Source: an uncultured Lachnospiraceae bacterium (GTDB lineage Bacteria > Bacillota > Clostridia > Lachnospirales > Lachnospiraceae). From it: 39,648 nt of DNA. Every line of letters begins with the position of its first letter. Within the stretch, counting starts at the first letter, position 1. The position numbers and the translations under genes are program-made. Below, piece after piece: positions 15,740-21,922 of this stretch. The notes under the pieces were generated by a model. It searched no databases, had not been told where the DNA came from, and worked only from the letters and a program-made list of their open reading frames with translations. The DNA is taken from positions 1 through 39,648 of the forward strand of contig CANQAR010000029.1 in NCBI GenBank assembly GCA_947588845.1, written 5' to 3'.

Positions 15740-16426
15740 TCATTCGCGCAGCAGTCTTCTGTTTTCAGACGGAGACAAAACCATCCACACTTTCCCCTCA
15801 ATGTGATCGCTGTTCACCGCCCCAATGTCCGCAAACCGGCTGTCTACGCTGTTGTTTCGATTGTCTCCAAGCACAAAATACTCTTTTCTGCCAAGGTGGA
15901 TCTCCTCCGCCGCCATCCCGGGATTCGTGATGGCCGGATAATTCCTGTCCTCCATCAGCACCTGCCCGTCAATGTATACAATCCCTTCCCTGATCTGAAC
16001 AGTCTCCCCCGGCAGACCAATCACCCGCTTGATATTGGAATGTGCGGTCCCGCTCCCGTTCGGCCGGAAGGAAATGATATCGCCCCGTTCAGGACGGCCG
16101 ATCTGGTAAGAAAACGTATTGATGAGAACAACGTCTCCTCCCTGCAGCGTCATTTCCATCGACTGACCGATATTTGTTCTGGACTGGCCGAAAAAGAGTA
16201 CGGCAATATAGGCAAAAAGAATCATTACCAGAATCTGGAAAGTCCACACCAGAATTTTCTGCAAAAGTGCAAAACGGCGCTTTGGCCCCGGGACTTCCTC
16301 TCTCCCCGTCCGCCGCCTTCCCGCTCTGAAAGGTCCGGAAACAGACCGCAGATCCACCTGCTGGACCTCCGGCCCGGACTGTCCGAAACCTGCCCGGTCC
16401 CGTTTCTGAAGTCCGCGTCTTTTCAT
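15740..16426 (-). CDS. lepB: signal peptidase I with basic N-terminal extension (paralogue 3)
   Basis: A 228-residue type I signal peptidase. Residues 1-52 are an Arg/Lys/Gly-rich cytosolic extension, followed by one transmembrane helix at about 58-79. Catalytic Ser89 lies in IGQSMEMTL and Lys133 in NIKRVIGLPGE; GDNRNNSVDSR is intact. The usual Met-Xaa-Pro after the serine is replaced by Met-Glu-Met. The ATG at 16426 is chosen for its GGAGGT; an upstream GTG at 16546 opens a longer frame that runs through the hairpin after rplS. It is the first signal peptidase downstream of rplS, the ancestral position in Firmicutes. Confidence 0.9.
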   Translation of the reverse strand: MKRRGLQKRDRAGFGQSGPEVQQVDLRSVSGPFRAGRRRTGREEVPGPKRRFALLQKILVWTFQILVMILFAYIAVLFFGQSRTNIGQSMEMTLQGGDVVLINTFSYQIGRPERGDIISFRPNGSGTAHSNIKRVIGLPGETVQIREGIVYIDGQVLMEDRNYPAITNPGMAAEEIHLGRKEYFVLGDNRNNSVDSRFADIGAVNSDHIEGKVWMVLSPSENRRLLRE

Positions 16427-16508
16427 AATGACCTCCACCCCGCCGTTCCCTCCGGCAAAGCAGATGACGGCGGAAGCTCTTTTTCTGTCTCTCCCTGCGT
16501 ACGCAAAC

Positions 16509-16538
16509 AGGGACAATATACATGATGTAATTGTCCCT
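16509..16538 (-). terminator. stem-loop after rplS
   Basis: Arms AGGGACAAT (16509-16517) and ATTGTCCCT (16530-16538), with further TACAT/ATGTA pairing inside. It begins 12 bases past the rplS stop. Only a weak T-rich tail (TGTTTG) follows on the minus strand, so it may attenuate rather than end transcription into lepB paralogue 3. Confidence 0.5.
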
Positions 16539-16549
16539 GGATACACTCA

Positions 16550-16897
16550 TTATTTCACAAGCTCTTTCACTTTGGCTCTCTTGCCGACGCGTCCTCTCAG
16601 ATAAGTCAGCTTCGCACGTCTTACCTTTCCGCGTCTTACCACCTCGACACGTTCCACAGACGGAGAATGAAGCGGCCATGTCTTCTCTACTCCGATTCCA
16701 TTCGAATTCTTGCGGACTGTGAAGGTAGCTCTCACGCTTCCGCCCTGCTTTTTGAGGACAATTCCTTCAAATATCTGAATTCTCTCGCGGTTTCCCTCTC
16801 TGATCTTCGCGTATACCTTTACTGTATCGCCCACGCGAAACTCAGGAACTTCAGCTTTCAGCTGTTCTTCTTCGATTTTTCTGATGATTTCGTTCAT
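16550..16897 (-). CDS. rplS: 50S ribosomal protein L19
   Basis: A ribosomal protein at the interface of the two subunits. The 115 residues match the family length. [14 protein letters not shown] opens the protein, followed by [25 protein letters not shown] and the basic end [12 protein letters not shown]. The ATG at 16897 has AAGGAGG. The frame stays open to 16954 but the extra residues are not family-like. It is the last gene of rpsP-khpA-rimM-trmD-rplS. Confidence 0.98.
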   Translation of the reverse strand: MNEIIRKIEEEQLKAEVPEFRVGDTVKVYAKIREGNRERIQIFEGIVLKKQGGSVRATFTVRKNSNGIGVEKTWPLHSPSVERVEVVRRGKVRRAKLTYLRGRVGKRAKVKELVK

Positions 16898-16981
16898 TGT
16901 GTTCCTCCTTATTTTCTGGATGTTCTTAATACAAAATCTGTAACAGAGGACCATCTCTTTTCCACAACGCAGATTATTCTA

Positions 16982-17785
16982 TCATGATTTTTCCGTGATT
17001 GCAAGAAGTTTTGACAAAAAAACAGACTGTTCCGGCGTAATCTCGTCTTCCGTCTGCCCGGCCAGAAGCGCCTGGAGATATTTCCGGTCTTTTTTATCAA
17101 ACTCGGCCGTCTCCAGCAGTTCCGGCCGGTTCCGAAGCGTCCGCAGGATCGACTGATTCCTTCTCCAGCGGTCCACATTGGCGTGATGGCCTGACAGAAG
17201 CACCGGGGGAACCTTTTTCCCTCTCCAGTCCTCAGGACGGCTGTACTGCGGATATTCCAGCAGTCCTCCCTGAAAACTTTCCGACTGCCCGGACTCCTGA
17301 TTGCTCAGAACGCCTGGAACCATGCGCGCGATCGCGTCCATCATGACAAGGGCCGGAAGTTCCCCTCCGGTCAGCACATAGTCCCCGATTGAAACATGAT
17401 CCGTGACGATCTCGTCGAGCACCCGCTCATCGATCCCCTCATAATGTCCGCAGAGAAAAACCAGATCCTCCTTCTCCGCAAACGCTTCCGCCATTCTCTG
17501 GTCAAATACCCGCCCCTGCGGATTCAGGCAGATCACGCGCGTGTGCGCCGGCAGTTCTGCGGCAAGCGACTCCCATGCCCGCATCACCGGTTCCGCCTGC
17601 ATGACCATACCGGCTCCGCCTCCATACGGATAATCGTCGATTCTGCCGTCCCCCCGGAGAGAAAAATCACGGATATTGACTGTTTGAAGACGGATGATTC
17701 CCTTCGCCATGGCCCGTCCCGTAATGCTTGTCCCGAGAGCGGCTTCGATCATCTCCGGAAACAAAGTCAAAACATGAAAATTCAT
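16982..17785 (-). CDS. trmD: tRNA (guanine37-N1)-methyltransferase
   Basis: Methylates G37 next to the anticodon, which prevents frameshifting. Knotted SAM-binding core motifs are visible: YPYGGGAGMVMQAEP, LCGHYEGIDERV and GDYVLTGGELPAL. At 267 residues it is slightly longer than the common 240-250, with extra C-terminal sequence (RKYLQALLAGQTEDEITPEQ). AAAGGAGG precedes the ATG at 17785. It lies 12 bases after rimM and is part of the standard ribosomal operon. Confidence 0.98.
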   Translation of the reverse strand: MNFHVLTLFPEMIEAALGTSITGRAMAKGIIRLQTVNIRDFSLRGDGRIDDYPYGGGAGMVMQAEPVMRAWESLAAELPAHTRVICLNPQGRVFDQRMAEAFAEKEDLVFLCGHYEGIDERVLDEIVTDHVSIGDYVLTGGELPALVMMDAIARMVPGVLSNQESGQSESFQGGLLEYPQYSRPEDWRGKKVPPVLLSGHHANVDRWRRNQSILRTLRNRPELLETAEFDKKDRKYLQALLAGQTEDEITPEQSVFLSKLLAITEKS

Positions 17786-17797
17786 GCAGGACCTCCT

Positions 17798-18307
17798 TTA
17801 CTCATCCATACCTTCCAGCAGATGCACCTGCACAATTCCCGCCGCGATATCCACTTTCCGAACGCACTGATGAATCGCCGGAATCAGGATCTCTTTCTTC
17901 CCGGGAGTGTGCACCGCATAGACATCATTGGCGCCGGTCTGAATAACATCATCAAGAGTTCCAAGCGGTGATCCGTCCTCGAGAACGACCGACAGACCGA
18001 TCAGATCCGCGATATAATATTCATCTTTTTCGAGTTTCACCGCATCCTTGCGGGGAACGTAAAGATCCTTCCCCTTGTATGGCTGGACATCCTCAATCCT
18101 GTCGTGCCCGCGGAATTTCAGAATCACCATGTTTTTAAAAAATTTCACACCTGCGATCTCAAGCTCCGTCATCCCGGCGCCGTCCTGCAGATAAACCTTC
18201 TTCAGTTTTTTAAACTTCGCGGGGTCATCGGTTGTCGGAAAGACTTTGACTTCCCCCTGCAGCCCATGGGTACTGGTAATTGCTCCAACTCTGAAATTTT
18301 CTGTCAT
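17798..18307 (-). CDS. rimM: 16S rRNA processing protein RimM
   Basis: Assists assembly of the 30S head domain by binding S19. The 169-residue protein begins FRVGAITSTHGLQGEVKVFP, the RimM signature, and has a C-terminal PRC-barrel (YYIADLIGLSVVLEDG, NDVYAVHTPGKKEILIPAI). AAGGAGC supports the ATG at 18307. It is preceded by a 157-base gap holding the hairpin at 18371-18399. Confidence 0.97.
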   Translation of the reverse strand: MTENFRVGAITSTHGLQGEVKVFPTTDDPAKFKKLKKVYLQDGAGMTELEIAGVKFFKNMVILKFRGHDRIEDVQPYKGKDLYVPRKDAVKLEKDEYYIADLIGLSVVLEDGSPLGTLDDVIQTGANDVYAVHTPGKKEILIPAIHQCVRKVDIAAGIVQVHLLEGMDE

Positions 18308-18370
18308 TTCTGCTCCTTAAGCGCACTGCGTCTCTTATATTCGTTCCCTGTAAATTTCCCAATATAGACG

Positions 18371-18399
18371 ATAAGAAGTACGCATCGCGTACTTCTTAT
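18371..18399. repeat. perfect 13-base inverted repeat between khpA and rimM
   Basis: ATAAGAAGTACGC and GCGTACTTCTTAT flank the 3-base loop ATC. In the operon direction no T-tract follows, so it does not look like an intrinsic terminator. An RNase processing site or mRNA-stabilising hairpin is possible. Confidence 0.6.
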
Positions 18400-18464
18400 T
18401 TCTTCTCCTGCTGTTTGACCGGAACCAGCAGCGATCCCAAAACTCATGACAAACTGTCCTTTTG

Positions 18465-18692
18465 CTACAGGATATCCACAATCACCTTCAGGTCATCCCT
18501 GGACGCTGCAGCTTTCACAACAGAGCGGATTGCCTTGGCAATCCTGCCCTGCTTGCCGATTACTTTTCCCATGTCAGACGGAGCAACTTTAAGCTCCAGA
18601 ACCAGAGCTTTGCCGTTCTGCTTTTCTGTCACTTCCACTTCATCCGGATTATCGACCAGAGACTTTGCAATTATTTCAACTAATTCTTTCAT
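18465..18692 (-). CDS. khpA: KH-domain RNA-binding protein KhpA (YlqC)
   Basis: A 75-residue single KH domain with the GxxG loop written as VIGKQGRIAKAIRSVVKAA. KhpA pairs with KhpB/Jag in Gram-positive bacteria and binds RNAs that affect cell elongation. The ATG at 18692 has AGAGGTG. It lies between rpsP and rimM, its usual place. Confidence 0.96.
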   Translation of the reverse strand: MKELVEIIAKSLVDNPDEVEVTEKQNGKALVLELKVAPSDMGKVIGKQGRIAKAIRSVVKAAASRDDLKVIVDIL

Positions 18693-18709
18693 ATATGCAC
18701 ACCTCTGCT

Positions 18710-18955
18710 CTATTTTTCAATCCCGGCCACCTTGAAGAGCTTTCCGACTGTCTCTGTCGGCTGCGCGCCGTTAGCAAGCCACTTCTTAGCCAGTTCTTCG
18801 TTAATCTTGAACTCACTCGGATCCGTGTTCGGGTTGTAAGTACCGATTTCCTCAATAAATTTCCCGTCTCTCGGGGATCTGGAATCAGCTACAACAATTC
18901 TATAGAAAGGGCTTTTCTTTTTTCCCATTCTTCTCAATCTGATCTTTACTGCCAT
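18710..18955 (-). CDS. rpsP: 30S ribosomal protein S16
   Basis: An 81-residue primary binding protein of 16S rRNA. It opens [31 protein letters not shown], clearly S16, and includes [10 protein letters not shown]. The ATG at 18955 is chosen: GGAGG lies 8 bases before it, whereas a GTG at 18964 would sit inside the site. It is first in rpsP-khpA-rimM-trmD-rplS and begins 55 bases after the ffh stop; no convincing separate promoter was found in that gap. Confidence 0.98.
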   Translation of the reverse strand: MAVKIRLRRMGKKKSPFYRIVVADSRSPRDGKFIEEIGTYNPNTDPSEFKINEELAKKWLANGAQPTETVGKLFKVAGIEK

Positions 18956-19010
18956 CTTTTTCACCTCCTCAGGTAGAATATGATATCAGCGCCGGTCAAA
19001 AACCCCGCTG

Positions 19011-20360
19011 TTAAAAGGGAAGTTTAAACTTACCTCTTTTACCTGCTCTTCCTCCGAACATCCCGGAGTACTGCTTCATCATTTTCCTGCTCTGCTCAAA
19101 CTGTTTTACCAGACGGTTCACTTCCGACAGGTCAACGCCTGCCCCTGCCGCGATCCTCTTCTTGCGCGAAGGATTCAGAAGATCCGGATTGGCCCGCTCC
19201 GCCGGCGTCATGGAAAGAATGATCGCCTCAATCTGCGCCATCTTTTTCTCATCAATCGAATCCTCAATCTGCTTCATCTGGGATCCGCCAAAACCGGGAA
19301 TCATGCTCAGAACACTGGAGATTCCTCCCATATTTTTCATCTGGTTCATGCTTTCGAGATAATCGTCGAACCCGAACTGAGCCTTGCGCAGCTTCTGCTC
19401 CATATCGCGGGCCTTTTCCTCATCGATCGCCTCCTGGGCCTTCTCAATCAGGGACATCACATCCCCCATGCCAAGGATTCTCGACGCCATGCGGTCCGGG
19501 TAAAACTGTTCCAGATCGGAAAGCTTCTCTCCCATACCTGCATACAGAATCGGTTTGCCGCAGGTAGCCCGGATCGACAGGGCCGCTCCGCCTCTTGTAT
19601 CGCCGTCAAGCTTTGTGAGAATAACGCCGTCAATCCCGATCTTGTCCTGGAACATCGAAGCGACATTTACCGCGTCCTGGCCCGTCATCGCATCGACCAC
19701 AAGTATCGTCTGATCAACCTGGACGGCCTCCTTGATCTCCTGCAGCTCCCGCATCATATCCTCATCCACGTGAAGACGGCCTGCCGTATCGAGCAGCACA
19801 ACGTTCAAACTGTTTCTGCGCGCATACTCAACCGCTTCGCGGGCAATCTTCACAGGACTTTCCTTATCGCCGAGCGAAAAAACCTCGACGCCCTGTTTCT
19901 CGCTGTTGACCTCGAGCTGTCTGATCGCGGCCGGACGGTAAACATCACAGGCTGCCAGCAGAGGCTTCCTGCCCTTCGACTTCAGCTTGCCGGCAAGCTT
20001 CGCCGTCGTCGTCGTCTTGCCTGCTCCCTGCAGTCCCGCCATCATGATCACCGTGACTTCGCCGCCGGGCCTTAAAGCAATCTCCGTCATCTCGGAGCCC
20101 ATCAGACTGACCAGCTCGTCATTGACGATCTTGATAACCATCTGACCGGGATTCAGGCCGTTCATGACGTCCTGTCCGACTGCCTTCTCCTGTACCGATT
20201 TGACAAACTGCTTCACAACCTTGAAACTGACATCCGCCTCAAGCAGCGCCAGCTTGACTTCCTTCAGGGCGGTCTTTACATCCGCTTCCGTCAGTCTTCC
20301 TTTGCTCCGCAGATTCTTAAAAACATTCTGAAGCTTTTCGGATAAGCTCTCAAACGCCAT
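19011..20360 (-). CDS. ffh: signal recognition particle protein Ffh
   Basis: The GTPase of the signal recognition particle, which with 4.5S RNA brings membrane and secreted proteins to the translocase. The 449-residue protein has an N domain, then a G domain with GLQGAGKTTTTAKLA (about residue 107), DTAGRL, and TKLDGDTRGGAA. The C-terminal M domain is Met-rich, with GGISSVLSMIPG and RKKRIAAGAG. The ATG at 20360 overlaps the ylxM end region closely (stop at 20362), with AGAGGAG upstream. Confidence 0.98.
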   Translation of the reverse strand: MAFESLSEKLQNVFKNLRSKGRLTEADVKTALKEVKLALLEADVSFKVVKQFVKSVQEKAVGQDVMNGLNPGQMVIKIVNDELVSLMGSEMTEIALRPGGEVTVIMMAGLQGAGKTTTTAKLAGKLKSKGRKPLLAACDVYRPAAIRQLEVNSEKQGVEVFSLGDKESPVKIAREAVEYARRNSLNVVLLDTAGRLHVDEDMMRELQEIKEAVQVDQTILVVDAMTGQDAVNVASMFQDKIGIDGVILTKLDGDTRGGAALSIRATCGKPILYAGMGEKLSDLEQFYPDRMASRILGMGDVMSLIEKAQEAIDEEKARDMEQKLRKAQFGFDDYLESMNQMKNMGGISSVLSMIPGFGGSQMKQIEDSIDEKKMAQIEAIILSMTPAERANPDLLNPSRKKRIAAGAGVDLSEVNRLVKQFEQSRKMMKQYSGMFGGRAGKRGKFKLPF

Positions 20361-20361
20361 C

Positions 20362-20706
20362 TTACAACTCCTCTAAAATACTGTCTGCTATCTCACATAC
20401 ACTGTCCGCGAATGCCGCAGGATCCAGTTTCTCCTCCGAACGGGATAACGAACGAAGCTGCTCCACCTTCTCCCGTACGTGGAGAAAACGCTCCACCAGA
20501 TGCAGTCTGGACTCATAATCCTCCAGAATCCTGTTGCACCGCCTGATCAGCTCATGGACCCCCTGACGGCTGATTCCGAGCTCTTCCGCGGCCTCTGAGT
20601 ACGAAATGTCGTTCAGAACGACCTCCTCGTACACGTTCCTCTGGTGCTCCGTAAGCAGCTCGCCATAAAAATCATACAGCAATGTTCTCTGCAAAACCTG
20701 CTCCAT
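20362..20706 (-). CDS. ylxM: YlxM-family DNA-binding protein
   Basis: A 114-residue helix-turn-helix protein of the sigma-70 region 4 type (LTEHQRNVYEEVVLNDISYSEAAEELGISRQGVHELIRR). It is almost always found just before ffh and is thought to act with the SRP pathway; direct evidence is sparse. The start is the ATG at 20706 (MEQVLQRTLL) with GAAGGTG 6 bases before it; the ATG at 20712 touches the site and is less likely. Its promoter overlaps the terminator of the gene upstream, and the leader would be only about 10 bases. Confidence 0.93.
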   Translation of the reverse strand: MEQVLQRTLLYDFYGELLTEHQRNVYEEVVLNDISYSEAAEELGISRQGVHELIRRCNRILEDYESRLHLVERFLHVREKVEQLRSLSRSEEKLDPAAFADSVCEIADSILEEL

Positions 20707-20722
20707 GTGCATCACCTTCGGT

Positions 20723-20751
20723 ATCATAAACGAAAAAATGCAGGTTGTCAA
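20723..20751 (-). promoter_or_regulatory. promoter of ylxM-ffh, overlapping a terminator
   Basis: On the minus strand a consensus TTGACA (20746-20751), 17 bases, then TATGAT (20723-20728). The -35 box lies in the distal arm of the terminator stem at 20740-20773. The predicted start point, about 20716, leaves roughly 10 bases before the ylxM ATG. Confidence 0.75.
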
Positions 20752-20773
20752 GTATTTTTTATTGACAACCTGC
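20733..20773 (-). terminator. intrinsic terminator after the HPr-like gene
   Basis: Perfect 12-base arms GCAGGTTGTCAA and TTGACAACCTGC with a 10-base A/T loop, followed on the minus strand by a run of T (complement of 20733-20738). It lies 14 bases past the HPr-like stop. Confidence 0.85.
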
Positions 20774-20787
20774 TCTTTTTCGGAAAA

Positions 20788-21063
20788 TTATAAGACCGGA
20801 ATTTCATCCGTCAATTCTCCGATCACATGGATCATTTTCGCCAGATCCTCCTTTTCCCGCTCGCCCTCGCAGCACAGTTCAATTTCTTCCCCGCACCGGA
20901 TCCCGGCCGAGAGAATATTGAGCAGACTTTTTGCATTGATGATATGACTGCCATAGAGGATTGTCACACGGGAAGAGCACTTTTCTGCCGCGTTTGCTAC
21001 ATTCCGCGCCGGATACACATGCAGCCCGGTCGCATTGATCACTCTCAGTTTCCGGCTGGTCAT
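20788..21063 (-). CDS. HPr-family phosphocarrier protein, atypical active site
   Basis: A 91-residue HPr-fold protein. His15 lies in ATGLHVYPARNV, where normal HPr has GLHARPA: Arg17 is replaced by Tyr. The regulatory serine is at exactly position 46 (NAKSLLNILSAGI), matching the HPr kinase site. It may act in sugar phosphotransferase signalling or carbon catabolite control; the altered active site suggests it may not be the main PTS carrier. The ATG at 21063 has GGTGGAGGA; the longer open frame to 21252 runs through repeat C and is not HPr-like. It has its own promoter, a leader of about 270 bases and a terminator. Confidence 0.88.
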   Translation of the reverse strand: MTSRKLRVINATGLHVYPARNVANAAEKCSSRVTILYGSHIINAKSLLNILSAGIRCGEEIELCCEGEREKEDLAKMIHVIGELTDEIPVL

Positions 21064-21102
21064 TCCTCCACCTCTTTTCCGGGGACTACAGTCTCCCCAC
21101 AC

Positions 21103-21116
21103 TAACTGTTTCCGCG
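21103..21116. repeat. fragment C of the interspersed repeat
   Basis: TAACTGTTTCCGCG is identical to 10563-10576 in copy A. The surrounding sequence is only loosely similar, so this is a decayed or partial copy. Confidence 0.4.
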
Positions 21117-21256
21117 ATCCATGGCAAATACCGTTTTCCTGATTCGCTTCCGACGGCAGCCGGCCATCCTCTGTATATTGTCCGGCAAGCGCCGCGGGAG
21201 CCGTCCCCGCTGACCTCAGCAGGGGGTCATGTATACAGTATACGTAAAACACCCCA

Positions 21257-21281
21257 TTAAAACCCCACTTCCCAGTGGGGT
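21257..21281 (-). terminator. terminator/attenuator-like hairpin in the HPr leader
   Basis: Arms ACCCCACT (21262-21269) and AGTGGGGT (21274-21281) with a 4-base loop; on the minus strand the stem is followed by TTTTAAT. It lies about 52 bases after the predicted transcription start and about 200 before the gene, so either a short RNA of about 75 bases or attenuated readthrough is expected. Confidence 0.6.
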
Positions 21282-21339
21282 CCCTCGTATTGCCTGATAC
21301 CTTTCTCCGGAATTGTGTACACCTGTTTCGCTTAAAATT

Positions 21340-21368
21340 AGTATACTATAAGAAACACTATAGTTCAA
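21340..21368 (-). promoter_or_regulatory. promoter upstream of the HPr leader
   Basis: TTGAAC (21363-21368), a 17-base spacer, and TATACT (21340-21345) on the minus strand. The region 21369-21478 before it is AT-rich and shows nothing else that can be supported. Confidence 0.7.
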
Positions 21369-21478
21369 CAATTTTACATAAAATTCACAATTTTTTTCAT
21401 TTTGTTTATGATATTTTCAATATTGCAGAGACATTTTTTATCTTGCGTAAAACTTGTACTTCATACTGCCAAGGTGCT

Positions 21479-21508
21479 GACAGGCCCCGCAATATCGCGG
21501 GGCCTGTC
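21479..21508. terminator. strong stem-loop after the CsoR-like gene
   Basis: Perfect 12-base arms GACAGGCCCCGC and GCGGGGCCTGTC with loop AATATC, 18 bases past the csoR-like stop. No T-tract follows, but the stability and the position argue for transcript-end formation. Confidence 0.6.
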
Positions 21509-21525
21509 TCGCAGGGCATGAAAGT

Positions 21526-21918
21526 TTACTTAATAAAACGGTCGATCGCCTTATTCAGTTCCTCGATCGTTTTTCTGTCGCCGGATTCGATCGCGTCAAC
21601 CAGACAATGTTCGATATGATCCTGCAGAATTACCTTTCCGGTGTTATTGATCGCCGCCTTGACTGCTGAGAGCTGTACCAGCACTTCGCTGCAGTCCCGC
21701 CCGTCTTCCACCATCCGCTTGATCGACTGCAGATGACCGATCACACGCGACAGCCGGTTCAGCACCGCCTTTGTATGCTCATGGGAATGCGGATGCGTGT
21801 GTGTATGCGCATGCTCATTTGTATGAGAATGCTGTATCACCGTGCCGTCTGCAAGTACATGCGTGTGCGCGCTTCCGGACGATCCTGCAGTCTCTGTCTC
21901 ATGTCTGTCGTCTCCCAC
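21526..21918 (-). CDS. CsoR/RcnR-family metal-sensing repressor with His-rich N-terminus
   Basis: A 130-residue protein. Residues 15-48 carry a His-rich extension (HTHVLADGTVIQHSHTNEHAHTHTHPHSHEH). The rest is a four-helix DUF156 repressor: LNRLSRVIGHLQSIKRMVEDGRDCSEVL, then DHIEHC. The Cys-His-Cys set fits the Cu(I) CsoR fingerprint, but nickel sensors of the family (InrS) also use Cys and His, so the metal is open. The start is GTG at 21918, with GGAGG 9 bases before it. The glgB stop is at 21923, so the two are coupled. No efflux pump or chaperone target is next to it, which is unusual for this family. Confidence 0.88.
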   Translation of the reverse strand: MGDDRHETETAGSSGSAHTHVLADGTVIQHSHTNEHAHTHTHPHSHEHTKAVLNRLSRVIGHLQSIKRMVEDGRDCSEVLVQLSAVKAAINNTGKVILQDHIEHCLVDAIESGDRKTIEELNKAIDRFIK

Positions 21919-21922
21919 TGCC

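Larger units (their letters stand above)
21064..21333 (-). promoter_or_regulatory. long leader of the HPr-like gene
   Basis: From the predicted start near 21333 to the ATG, the transcript would cross a terminator-like hairpin (21262-21281), a second stem with CCCCTGCTGA and TCAGCGGGG arms (about 21214-21236) and repeat fragment C (21103-21116). No known riboswitch class was recognised. This arrangement suggests attenuation or processing. Confidence 0.45.

Noticed and set aside
16546-16550. Start of signal peptidase paralogue 3 at the GTG near 16546
   Set aside because: That frame runs through the hairpin after rplS; the ATG at 16426 has a strong GGAGGT site.
18965-19010. Separate promoter for rpsP
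   Set aside because: A TTGACC is present but no -10 box at acceptable spacing; readthrough from ffh is as likely.
20788-21252. Longer HPr-like protein starting at 21252
   Set aside because: The extra 63 residues are not HPr-like, cross the repeat fragment and lack a good ribosome-binding site compared with GGTGGAGGA before 21063.
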